From Thermogemmata fonticola (GTDB lineage: Bacteria > Planctomycetota > Planctomycetia > Gemmatales > Gemmataceae): 64,000 nucleotides of DNA. A program made the translations under genes and the position numbers. The DNA is taken from contig NZ_JACEFB010000001.1 in assembly GCF_013694095.1 (NCBI RefSeq), positions 248,001 to 312,000 of the forward strand, read 5' to 3'. The notes beneath the pieces are model-generated. The model did no database searches, was not told where the DNA came from, and was given only the letters and a program-made list of their open reading frames with translations. Shown here one piece after another: positions 28,001 through 35,048 of this stretch. The number at the start of each line of letters is the position of its first letter. Position 1 is the stretch's first letter.

Positions 28001-28342
28001 ATTCCCGCCCTCATTGTCTTCGACGCCCCGGATGGGACGGTGCACGTCGGCGAACGGCCCAGCACCACCATCGCTCCACAAGCGCTCCATCTGCTCAACA
28101 ACCCCCAGGTCCGTACAGCAAGCCGGGCTCTGGCCCAACGTGTGCTCCAGGACAAGGCCCTGTCCCACGATCAAGCCGTCCGGCAAGCGTACCGCTACGT
28201 CCTCTGCCGGGAACCTTCCCCGGAGGAACTGGAAGCCGCCCTTGATTTTCTCGCCAGCGATGCTGAACGAGACCGGCTCGCCGCGTTCGCCGATTTTTGC
28301 CAAATGCTCTTTTGCCTTAATGAATTCCTGTACCGAGAATAG
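25064..28342 (+). CDS. PSD1-type protein: planctomycete cytochrome C plus DUF1549 and DUF1553 domains
   Basis: A 1092-residue exported protein. The ATG at 25064 has GGTGGAG upstream; an ATG at 25175 (MFWGSVVLIPTLLLVG) would place the signal peptide at the very N-terminus and is an alternative. After the signal region comes a PSCyt1 cytochrome module with haem site CIKCH (about 122-126) and the distal segment EPFMPYERPKLS. The DUF1549 region (RRLYLDLIGLPPTP, GEKWARHWLDLVRFAES) holds a second CARCH motif near 427. A jelly-roll-like insert follows, then the DUF1553 region (LARVIVNRLWQQYFGKGLV, DRSQ-like tails). Function is unproven; these proteins occur with DUF1501 partners, as here. Confidence 0.93.
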   Translation: MRHPAGHLRAVTVVRHGKTRTGSERCSRHPSNSSYGGMFWGSVVLIPTLLLVGFGFAVAGDATAPARPSSAGGKPPSVSQSAASGTSPAPAVAGVAADHAVQMAQGLELYRTRIRGLLQNKCIKCHSGNRLEGDLDLGNRAGLLRGGRQGPAIVPGDHQKSLLWQLAAHKREPFMPYERPKLSEDDIAALAQWIDRGAPYDRPFTAESDAWIHTLVPPEAKKHWAFQPLPQNVPVPNTASQTAVHPIDAFLNARLQAAGITPNPPADKRTLLRRLYLDLIGLPPTPEQWQAFAEDNSPQALEKVVDELLASPHFGEKWARHWLDLVRFAESHGFEHDYDRPHAYHYRDFVIKALNQDMPYDQFVRWQIAGDELAPNEPLAWFATGYLAAGVHSTQITKNEVEKHRYDELDDIVNNIGTTFLGLSIGCARCHDHKYDPIPSRDYYRMLAAFTTTVRSDFDVDLDPEGYRKAYAAFEAEHRPYREALNRYEREQLPRHLAEWEADKGRATPGRFVWFVPRIRSMKSAGGATLQEQTDGSVLITGKNPDKETLTFEVETHLSEIRSLRIEALRDSRLVHGGPGRASNGNFALSDLSVTVLPRTAGGKEVKVRLVRPRATFEQQGLPVAAAIDSDPVSAWAIDPRMGEDHAAVFDLEPAVTGGSQGCILRITLSFRNNTGHGMGRPRLSLSAQAGTDLRGAWITEAAAEALKVPPMQRSPAQRDALLRWFATQDAQYQQLLRAEQEHAARAPQRKTVKALICSEGVPPQRLHTQGEDYLPVTHFLRRGDPNQKVAVARLSFLQVLMPHPEAQERWFVPPPKGSRTSGQRAALARWLTDADQGAGALLARVIVNRLWQQYFGKGLVRTVSDFGLRGEPPSHPDLLDFLARELIRHQWKLKPIHRLIVTSEAYARSSQRFLEKLQKDPENRLVWYQPVRRLSAEVIRDSILAVSGQLDRTMYGPGTLQLDSRRRSIYFTMKRSKLIPALIVFDAPDGTVHVGERPSTTIAPQALHLLNNPQVRTASRALAQRVLQDKALSHDQAVRQAYRYVLCREPSPEELEAALDFLASDAERDRLAAFADFCQMLFCLNEFLYRE

Positions 28343-28371
28343 TTGACATTATCATGGAAACAATGATAGGT
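28343..28371 (+). promoter_or_regulatory. Candidate promoter with internal inverted repeat before the DUF1501 gene
   Basis: TTGACA begins right after the PSD1 stop codon, with ATAGGT/TAGGTG 17-18 bases on. Between them, TATCAT (28350-28355) and ATGATA (28363-28368) form a dyad around GGAAACA, in a suitable position for a repressor. It could equally be a hairpin between two co-transcribed genes. Confidence 0.35.
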
Positions 28372-28457
28372 GAATAATATCACAAGTACGTATGCTGAAG
28401 CAGGGACAAGAAATACATTTTGGCGGACCCCTGGACTGGTGAATAGGAGAAGGCTTC

Positions 28458-29903
28458 ATGCTCACCGTGCCGCGTTATTTCGTATCTCCTTTGGGGGCGT
28501 ATAGCAGCCGGCGAGAGTTTCTGCGCCGGGCCGGTGGAGGCTTCGGTTTGCTAGCGTTGGCGGACTTGCTCCACGCGGAACAAGCACGCAGCGTCAATCC
28601 CTTGGCACCGAAAAAGCCCCATTTCCCGGCGAAAGCCAAGGCCGTCATATGGCTCTTCATGAACGGCGGGCCTTCCCACGTCGATACTTGGGATTACAAG
28701 CCGGAACTCGAAAAACGAGATGGCCAGGAACTTCCCGGCTTCGATCCGAACACCGGTTTTTTCAATCAGCAGGTGGGGCCGCTCATGAAGTCCCCTTTCC
28801 GCTGGAAGCAGCACGGGCAGTGCGGGAAATGGGTCTCCGAGTTGTTTCCTCACTTGTCCCGCCATGTGGACAAGATGGCGTTTATTCATTCACTCTGGAC
28901 GGATTCTAACAATCATGCACCGGCCTTGTTCAAGATGAATTCCGGTATGAGTCGGATGGGGTTTCCTTGTGTCGGCTCCTGGGTTACCTACGGTTTGGGG
29001 AGCGAGTCGCAGGATTTGCCAGCCTTCTGTGTGATGTATGATACCTTGGGCCGGGGTATTCCCAAGGGTCACTCGCTGAATTGGGGTGCGGGCTTCCTCC
29101 CCTCCATCTATCAGGGGACTGCCTTCAAGCCGCAGGGACAACCGATCGACAATCTGGAACGCCCCGCGGACCTGTCCCCACAACGGCAAAGGCAGCAATT
29201 GGACTTATTAGGACGTTTGAACCGTCTCCATACCCGCGAGGTGGACGACCCGGAGTTTTCCGCCCGCATGGAAACCTTCGAGCTGGCATACCGCATGCAG
29301 ATGGCCGCTCCCGAAGCGCTGGACTTGAGCCGGGAAACTGAGGAAACCCGCCGCCTCTACGGCTTGGACCATCCCAAGGCGGGGCATTTTGCCCGCCAAT
29401 GTCTGATAGCGCGTCGGCTTGTGGAGCGTGGCGTCCGCTTCGTGCAAATCTACAGTGGCGGTATGGAAAACGACCTCAGTTGGGATGGCCACAACAACAT
29501 CGCCAAAAACCACAGCGGATTCGCCGCGGAAACAGATCAGCCCATCGCCGCCTTGCTGACCGATTTGGAACGCCGGGGCCTGCTCTCGCAAACGCTCGTG
29601 ATCTGGGGCGGCGAATTCGGACGCTTGCCCATCGTGCAGAAAGGCAGCGGCGGACGAGACCACAACCCCCATGCCATGACCTATTGGCTCGCCGGAGGTG
29701 GAATCCGCGGCGGGGTCAGTTACGGAGCTACCGATGACATCGGCTTTAAAGCCGTGGAAAATCGCGTCAGCGTCCATGACCTCCATGCTACAATCTTGCA
29801 CCTCCTCGGCTTGGATCACAAGAAACTTACTTACCGCTATAATGGCCGGGACTTCCGCCTGACCGACGTGTACGGCTCGGTCATCGAACCCATTTTGGCA
29901 TGA
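28458..29903 (+). CDS. DUF1501 protein, Tat-exported, sulfatase-fold relative
   Basis: A 481-residue protein from the ATG at 28458, with AGGAGAAGG upstream. The N-terminus has a twin-arginine signal (SRREFLRRAGGGFG). The DUF1501 hallmarks are VIWLFMNGGPSHVDTWDYKP, VSELFPHLSRHVDKM, GFPCVGSWVTYGLG, SYGATDDIGF and the C-terminal HDLHATILHLLG. The fold is alkaline-phosphatase/sulfatase-like, and NGGPSHVDTWD holds probable metal ligands. The preceding PSD1 gene ends 115 bases upstream. This pair is one of the most common planctomycete gene pairs, thought to act on complex substrates outside the cytoplasm, but no reaction is established. Confidence 0.95.
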   Translation: MLTVPRYFVSPLGAYSSRREFLRRAGGGFGLLALADLLHAEQARSVNPLAPKKPHFPAKAKAVIWLFMNGGPSHVDTWDYKPELEKRDGQELPGFDPNTGFFNQQVGPLMKSPFRWKQHGQCGKWVSELFPHLSRHVDKMAFIHSLWTDSNNHAPALFKMNSGMSRMGFPCVGSWVTYGLGSESQDLPAFCVMYDTLGRGIPKGHSLNWGAGFLPSIYQGTAFKPQGQPIDNLERPADLSPQRQRQQLDLLGRLNRLHTREVDDPEFSARMETFELAYRMQMAAPEALDLSRETEETRRLYGLDHPKAGHFARQCLIARRLVERGVRFVQIYSGGMENDLSWDGHNNIAKNHSGFAAETDQPIAALLTDLERRGLLSQTLVIWGGEFGRLPIVQKGSGGRDHNPHAMTYWLAGGGIRGGVSYGATDDIGFKAVENRVSVHDLHATILHLLGLDHKKLTYRYNGRDFRLTDVYGSVIEPILA

Positions 29904-30012
29904 GCTGGGAAACGTTGACGAAAGCCATGGCGGCAGTTATTTGTGGTATAAAGATATCAATGACTCAAACTTGTGGTCGAGGAGGCCGGAACACGGGTTC
30001 CAGCCCGCCACA

Positions 30013-30028
30013 GAAACCGGAAGGTTTC
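30013..30028 (+). terminator. Hairpin with GGAA tetraloop in the leader before infC
   Basis: GAAACC-GGAA-GGTTTC is a perfect six-pair stem. It lies 110 bases after the DUF1501 stop and about 50 bases before the infC start. There is no T-run. It may end the upstream transcript or be part of the infC leader, where feedback by IF3 is known in other bacteria. Confidence 0.35.
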
Positions 30029-30062
30029 GGGCCGGTTGTCTCATACCCGAAACACCTAGCAT

Positions 30063-30079
30063 AAGGAGACCTGGCAATC
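30063..30079 (+). promoter_or_regulatory. Strong Shine-Dalgarno that decides an ATC start for infC
   Basis: AAGGAG (30063-30068) lies eight bases before the ATC at 30077. The in-frame stop TAA at 30062-30064 bounds the frame. No ATG, GTG or TTG occurs in frame before the GTG at 30194, which would remove the conserved N-terminus. CTG at 30071 is only two bases from the AAGGAG element, too close. Confidence 0.72.
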
Positions 30080-30754
30080 CCTCCCCCTGATCGTAATACC
30101 CCGCCCCGTGCACCGGCTGGCCCCCGGATCAATGAGCAAATCCGGATTTCCCCTGTTCGCCTCATCGGCGTCAACGGCGAACAACTCGGCATTGTGGAGA
30201 CACGCAAAGCCCTGGAGATGGCCTACGACGCCGGCTTGGACCTGGTGGAAGTGGACGCCCAAGCCCGCCCCCCTGTCTGCAAAATCATGGACTACGGCAA
30301 GTACAAATATGCCCAATCCAAAAAGACCCAGCAAAAGACCCACCAGCCCAAACTCAAAGAAATCCGCGTCCGTCCAAAAACCGGCGAACACGACATCGAA
30401 ACCAAAATCAATCAGGCCCGCAAGATTCTCGAACACCACGATAAGGTCCAGGTGAACGTCCTCTTCCGCGGACGGGAAATGCAGCACATCGAAGAAGGCG
30501 AACGGGTCATGAAGCAAGTGCTGGAAGCCTTGCAAAATGATGCCCGCATCGAAGTCCCCCCGCGCTTGGAGGGGAAGCGGATCACGGCTATTCTGGCTCC
30601 CAAACCGGCTAGCGGGAAAGGGTCGGCTGGCAAAGCCTCTCCCGCTCCGCCAGCGGCTTCCCCTTCCCCGCCTGCCTCCGGGACCGCGGCGCCGGGCACT
30701 ACCTCCGCCCCTAACAATACCCCAGCTTCGCCCGCCCAGAAGGTCTCCTCCTGA
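30077..30754 (+). CDS. infC: Translation initiation factor IF-3 with non-canonical ATC start
   Basis: A 225-residue protein if started at ATC 30077. The N-domain signature (RINEQIRISPVRLIGVNGEQ, GIVETRKALEMAYDAGLDLV) begins at about residue 17, so starting at the GTG at 30194 would delete it. The linker and C-domain follow, with KIMDYGKYKYAQSKK, KEIRVRPKTGEHD, VNVLFRGREMQH and an IEVPPRLEGKRITAIL end. A tail of about 40 residues rich in Pro, Ala and Ser is extra. IF3 binds the 30S subunit, blocks early 50S joining and rejects non-standard start codons. Its own rare start makes the gene self-limiting in E. coli. No rpmI or rplT follows. Confidence 0.93.
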   Translation: MPPPDRNTPPRAPAGPRINEQIRISPVRLIGVNGEQLGIVETRKALEMAYDAGLDLVEVDAQARPPVCKIMDYGKYKYAQSKKTQQKTHQPKLKEIRVRPKTGEHDIETKINQARKILEHHDKVQVNVLFRGREMQHIEEGERVMKQVLEALQNDARIEVPPRLEGKRITAILAPKPASGKGSAGKASPAPPAASPSPPASGTAAPGTTSAPNNTPASPAQKVSS

Positions 30755-30790
30755 ATCGCCCGGAGACCAGCCCTTTCTCCGCCTCGGCGA

Positions 30791-30973
30791 TCGGCGCACG
30801 GGATGGGCCACTAACGCCTGAACACGGGGTGTGGCCGGTGTCACCTGAACACGGGTTGAACCGCTTTCGCCTGAAGACGGGTCAAACTACCCTCACCTGA
30901 ACGTGGATCAGTCCACTTTCGCCTGAACGTGGGTCGGTCCGCTATCGCCTAAACGTGGGGGAACCCGCCACCG
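30791..30973. repeat. Tandem array of about seven degenerate 26-bp units after infC
   Basis: Units start at 30791 (divergent), 30817 (27 bp), 30844, 30870, 30896, 30922 and 30948. Each opens with CCTGAAC or a close variant, then an ACGGG or GTGGG block, and ends with a CCGCTTTCG-like block. Several units can fold through their middle: GTGGA-TCAG-TCCAC in the unit at 30896 and GTGGG-GGAA-CCCGC in the last unit, with changes on both arms. The 26-bp period is not a multiple of three, so it is not coding. The rest of the 370-base gap (30755-31123) between convergent infC and the MFS gene holds nothing recognised. Confidence 0.85.
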
Positions 30974-31123
30974 CCAGAGTCTACCAGCCAGCAGGGAGCG
31001 GTGCTCCCGGTCTCTGCATCGCGTCTTTCCAGGAGTCCGAAGACGAACAGCCCAGTAGGCACCGGCAGACACCGAGCTGTCCATTTCCCCAGAGCAAGGC
31101 CGAGAGGAAGGCTGCCCTCTAAT

Positions 31124-32515
31124 TCAAGCTGACTCCACTGCCGAGGCTTGCTTCGGCGGATGGAACAGCAGTGCGAGGAGAAGGGCCGCCACGAGCGCCG
31201 CACCCATCGAATACTGGAACACCGCCGGGTAGTTGACCATCGTCTTGTCCGGGACTACCGGATTACTCATGACGTAAACCTGGCGCAGATAGCCGCAGAG
31301 AACATTCGCGGCAAAAGGTCCGACTCCCAGGATGAGAACGTTGAACAATCCCTGAGCACTGGCTCGCACATCTTTCGGGAAGAACTCATCCACGAAGATG
31401 TACACCGTGGCGAAGAAAAAGGCATAGCAGATACCGTGGAGGACATTCACAGTGATCGCTGCCCACGGCTCCGGGTAATAGGTGAAGACGGCAAATCGGG
31501 CGGCATGCCCCAACACTCCCAGGATCATGGTCCAGCGCCAGCCGAGGCTCTTGAGGGCGTAGCCGAGAATGAACATGGTGAGGATTTCGGCGATCTGGCC
31601 GATCTTCATCACGGGTCCGACCCAATTGGCCGGGATGTCCACCCAACCGCCGTCTACTTTCGGACCCAGGAAGGTGAAGGTCCAATAGAAGAAGCTCTGG
31701 TGGACGGCCGCATCGATGAAGGTGACCAGAAAGAGGACGGCGATAAAGGGCTTCTTCAGATGGCGCATGGCTTTGAGCCAAGCCAGAGCGTCCGCTGCCG
31801 TCGCTGCCGGTTTGGGAGGCGTATGGGGTAGGCACAGGCTGAAAGCTGCTAGCAGGAGGGAAGCCACCCCCGCAACCAGGAAGATGCACCGCTTCATCGC
31901 CATGGAGTTTTCACCCACCAGCGAGCTGCCCAAAGCGGTACCCAGCCATTGGAAAAATCCCACCTCCGTCATGGGAGGCACGCGGCTCCAATCCACCAGC
32001 AAAAAGATAAAGGGCCAACTCGCCGCGATCCAGCCAATCGTTCCCCAGACGCGTATCGGGCCAAACTGCCGTTGCGGGTCCTGTAAGTTGGCGAAGGCAA
32101 TTGAATTGGTGATGGAAATCGTCGGCACATAAAAGATGGAATGGACCAGCATTAAGCCGAAGAAAGGCCAGAAGAGCAGATTCACCTCCTGGGGATCGTT
32201 CGGATTAGGCCGGATGAAGAACAGGCCCAAGATCGCCACTCCGCCGACCAGATGGCTGAATGCCAGGAACTTTTCCGCTGCGAAGTGCCGGTCCGCAAAC
32301 TGGGTGCTGAAAAAGAGCGCCACCAAAGCGCCGATGTTGAAAGCCCCGAAAATGAGCGGCAGTTGCCAGGTATCCTGGAAGCCTAGCTTCGGGATGTAAT
32401 CGAAACCCAACTCGAACCAGGCGCCCCAGATGAAAAACTGCAAAAACATCATCGTGGACAGTTTGAACCGCAGCAGACCGTCTGCCGGACGCACCGGAGG
32501 ATCCATCGTGCTCAT
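31124..32515 (-). CDS. Nucleoside:H+ symporter-like MFS transporter
   Basis: A 463-residue polytopic inner-membrane protein from the ATG at 32515, with GGGAG about five bases upstream. About twelve hydrophobic segments are present. The first, LSTMMFLQFFIWGAWFELG, and the segment FGPIRVWGTIGWIAA are typical of the NupG/XapB nucleoside permease family. HSIFYVPTISITNSIAF and YIFVDEFFPKDVRASAQGL also fit that group. Planctomycete members usually lack proven substrates; a nucleoside or nucleoside-like solute is the best guess. It is divergent from the ThuA gene and convergent with infC. Confidence 0.85.
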   Translation of the reverse strand: MSTMDPPVRPADGLLRFKLSTMMFLQFFIWGAWFELGFDYIPKLGFQDTWQLPLIFGAFNIGALVALFFSTQFADRHFAAEKFLAFSHLVGGVAILGLFFIRPNPNDPQEVNLLFWPFFGLMLVHSIFYVPTISITNSIAFANLQDPQRQFGPIRVWGTIGWIAASWPFIFLLVDWSRVPPMTEVGFFQWLGTALGSSLVGENSMAMKRCIFLVAGVASLLLAAFSLCLPHTPPKPAATAADALAWLKAMRHLKKPFIAVLFLVTFIDAAVHQSFFYWTFTFLGPKVDGGWVDIPANWVGPVMKIGQIAEILTMFILGYALKSLGWRWTMILGVLGHAARFAVFTYYPEPWAAITVNVLHGICYAFFFATVYIFVDEFFPKDVRASAQGLFNVLILGVGPFAANVLCGYLRQVYVMSNPVVPDKTMVNYPAVFQYSMGAALVAALLLALLFHPPKQASAVESA

Positions 32516-32857
32516 GCCCATCTCCCTGCCAGGATACCGGAACTTTCGTGAAGCCGTAATGCCTACGATGCTAAAGAGTAACCTCCGCATCGGCAAGCGG
32601 AAACATCGGCCAGCGCTGAGGCTATTTCTCCCAGATTCGGAGAGGGGCATTGTGCGGATCGCGCAGGGTCTTCCGCTGGCTCTTGGTTCCCCACGATGCG
32701 GGGAATCCGGCTATTTCTTCTCGCAATTTGCGGGCCAAATTATATATTGGGCCATCAGAAGCTGTCTCTACTCTCCAGGCGGCCGGTGCTCCCCGGACAG
32801 CCTCGTGGAGTGGATGGAGTGAACCCTAACCGTGTATCCCAAAGGTGCAGGCCAGCT
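32516..32857. other. Divergent intergenic region between MFS and ThuA-like genes
   Basis: About 340 bases. An AT-rich island (AAATTATATATTGGG, about 32737-32751) may be a -10 region for the ThuA-like gene, but I see no matching -35. Nothing else was recognised. Confidence 0.35.
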
Positions 32858-34024
32858 ATGGAAACCTCGCCGGTGATTCGCAACGTGCCCGAACAGTCGG
32901 GGCAACTACTTTCGCACCATTCCTGGGCTTATCATGGAACGGAAGCCGGCCCAGCCATGCCGGCCGCGATTTCCGGGGTCCAGCAGGCGCGAGGAGCAAG
33001 GCGCCTCCGCAACGGCCTGGTTTTGATGGGCCTTCTGACACTCGCAATGGCTGGCGTTCAGGCAGCGGATGACATCGTCGTGCTCAAAGGTTCCACGGGA
33101 GCAGGCCAAGGGAAACACATCGTCCTTATCAGCGGCGATCAGGAATACCGCTCCGAAGAGACCATCACCCAATTGGCGAAGATTTTGGCCCACCGTCACG
33201 GCTTCACCTGCACAGTGCTCTACACAGTGGACCCACAAACCGGAACGATTAATCCCAATATCGGAAACATACCAGGATTGAATGCCTTGGAACATGCGGA
33301 CCTCATGGTGATCTTCACGCGCTTCCTCAACTTGCCGGATGAGCAAATGCAACATATCGTAACCTATCTTGCCCGTGGCAAACCTGTGGTGGGATTACGC
33401 ACGGCCACTCATGCCTTCAACATTCCCAAGGATCGTAAATATCACAAGTATTCCTGGAATTACAACGGAGAGGATTATGCAGGTGGGTTTGGCAAACAAG
33501 TCTTAGGGGAAACGTGGGTGGCACACCATGGCGCCCATGGAAAAGAGGGAACGCGCGGGCGGATTGCTCCCGGCCAGGAGAAGCATCCGATTCTGCGCGG
33601 CATTGGAGATGGCGAGATATTTGGGCCGACCGATGTTTATACCGTCCGCCTGCCGTTGCCGGGGGATAGCCTGCCGCTCGTGCTCGGAGAGGTGACAGCA
33701 ACTTTACAGCCGGATTCTCCCGCTGTCCGCGGCAAAAAGAACGACCCGATGATGCCGATCGCTTGGGTCAAAACTTACCGTGGGGAAAAAGGTGCCACCG
33801 GGCGCGTCTTCACCACCACCATGGGTGCTTCGCAAGATTTTGCCAACGAGGCCACCCGCCGATTGATCGTCAATGCTTGTTTCTGGGCCGTTGGCCTGGA
33901 GGATAAGATTCCACCCAAGACGGATGTAACGGTGGTCGGCACCTTCACCCCCTCCCCCTTCCGCTTCAAGAGTCCCAAGGAATGGCAACCCGGCGTCAAA
34001 CCTGCGGACCTGTTCCGCCCGTAA
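32858..34024 (+). CDS. Exported ThuA-like protein
   Basis: A 388-residue protein from the ATG at 32858, with AGGTG about 12 bases upstream; an ATG at 32957 is an alternative. A signal region (LRNGLVLMGLLTLAMAGVQAA, near residues 50-70) precedes a ThuA domain, a class I glutamine-amidotransferase-like fold. It shows HIVLISGDQEYRSEETI, DLMVIFTRFLNLPDEQM, GKPVVGLRTATHAF and a terminal block with RVFTTTMGASQDFANEATRR. ThuA proteins are tied to trehalose and other sugar use; the nucleophilic Cys of true amidotransferases is absent, as is usual for the family. It probably acts in the periplasm with other exported planctomycete sugar proteins. Confidence 0.85.
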   Translation: METSPVIRNVPEQSGQLLSHHSWAYHGTEAGPAMPAAISGVQQARGARRLRNGLVLMGLLTLAMAGVQAADDIVVLKGSTGAGQGKHIVLISGDQEYRSEETITQLAKILAHRHGFTCTVLYTVDPQTGTINPNIGNIPGLNALEHADLMVIFTRFLNLPDEQMQHIVTYLARGKPVVGLRTATHAFNIPKDRKYHKYSWNYNGEDYAGGFGKQVLGETWVAHHGAHGKEGTRGRIAPGQEKHPILRGIGDGEIFGPTDVYTVRLPLPGDSLPLVLGEVTATLQPDSPAVRGKKNDPMMPIAWVKTYRGEKGATGRVFTTTMGASQDFANEATRRLIVNACFWAVGLEDKIPPKTDVTVVGTFTPSPFRFKSPKEWQPGVKPADLFRP

Positions 34025-34056
34025 CTTGCAGCAAGTGCACCGCGGCAGTTGCAAAA

Positions 34057-35007
34057 TTAGCCTGGGGAATCCAGAAAATACTGAGCGATCGGACTGCCCA
34101 CCTGCCGCTCCCAAGCGGCGAGCAGAAGGGAATACATCTCGCCAGGCCAGGGGAAAATCCGCTCGCCGCTGGAAGAAACCAACTGCCGTACTCCTGCTAT
34201 GCAAAAGGCGGTTCCCACAAGCAGTAGCTCTTGGATCGGCTCTGCCGGGAGACGTTCCCTTCCCCCGCTTGGCTCAGCAGTCAGTTCACGCAGGTTCCAC
34301 GGCGACTCCTGCACGGGAATGCCGTAACCCTGGCACAGCTCACGCAGGAATTGTACGCTGATGCTTTCCAGGACCGCATCGGCCGGCGGCAGTAGGATCG
34401 TGCCCCCACGAACCGCAACAATCGCGCCCAAAGGCGTATCTCCAATCCCCTCTTGATTCACCAGCACCGGCACCGCATGGGGCAGGCGTTTGCGACGTTC
34501 CGCCAGAAACCACATCAGGCGGCTGCGATGCTTGATCGCTGGCGGCAGGATGTCACTGGGGTGGGAGTGCTGCTGGCCGGTGATCTCCAGGGCGACCCCT
34601 TCGGAAAAAAACCGGCGGTACCGCTGGCGGGACAACGGATAGACCATCATGCCGGTGGTTGGCGAGCCATCGCTCTCCTTTCCCACAAGCCAACCGATTG
34701 GGCCTGGAGTGGCAAAGGTCACCACTTGCATCTCTGCCTTCTCGTCCAGGAGCCGGCCGTTGTGCGCGATCAGTTCCTTTGCGACGGCGGTCAGTTGGTC
34801 GTCGGAGTAAGGCAAAGCCAGGCCGCAGAGTCTACAGTGGCGGCGGAAGCGCTCCAGGTGCTGGGGCCAACGGAACAACTGCCGCTGGAAGGTCCGGGCA
34901 TTATCGACAAGTACGGCACCATACACAAATCCGGCATCGGTCCACGGCAACGCCGCCTCCGCTTGCGCTAAAAACCGGCCATTGCACCACACGAGAGAAT
35001 CGGACAT
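34057..35007 (-). CDS. Class IV PLP-dependent aminotransferase-like protein
   Basis: A 316-residue protein from the ATG at 35007. The fold matches branched-chain aminotransferase/aminodeoxychorismate lyase (VWCNGRFL at the N-terminus, DAGFVYGAVLVDNARTF). The probable PLP lysine is in LPPAIKHRSRLMW. The next family motif, usually EGxxxNIF, reads IGDTPLGAIVAV: the Glu is replaced by Asp and the Asn by Ala, so cofactor contacts or reaction may differ. The C-terminal LLVGTAFCIAGVRQL corresponds to the usual TGTA/S region. It is cytosolic, and waaA lies 41 bases downstream of nothing else, on its upstream side by strand. It may be a side-branch aminotransferase or lyase; the substrate is unknown. 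Confidence 0.8.
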   Translation of the reverse strand: MSDSLVWCNGRFLAQAEAALPWTDAGFVYGAVLVDNARTFQRQLFRWPQHLERFRRHCRLCGLALPYSDDQLTAVAKELIAHNGRLLDEKAEMQVVTFATPGPIGWLVGKESDGSPTTGMMVYPLSRQRYRRFFSEGVALEITGQQHSHPSDILPPAIKHRSRLMWFLAERRKRLPHAVPVLVNQEGIGDTPLGAIVAVRGGTILLPPADAVLESISVQFLRELCQGYGIPVQESPWNLRELTAEPSGGRERLPAEPIQELLLVGTAFCIAGVRQLVSSSGERIFPWPGEMYSLLLAAWERQVGSPIAQYFLDSPG

Positions 35008-35048
35008 GCCTGTATTCTAAGGGATATTCGGCCTCTTCCGGGAGGGCC

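Noticed and set aside
30108-30455. Overlapping frame with an ATG-type start inside infC
   Set aside because: It reads infC in the wrong frame and shows no domain.
30194-30754. infC starting at GTG 30194
   Set aside because: It would cut off the conserved IF3 N-domain, and it has no Shine-Dalgarno at the right distance, whereas AAGGAG is well placed for the ATC at 30077.
30791-30973. The 26-bp array as a CRISPR
   Set aside because: The units are directly adjacent and degenerate, with no unique spacers of similar size between identical repeats.
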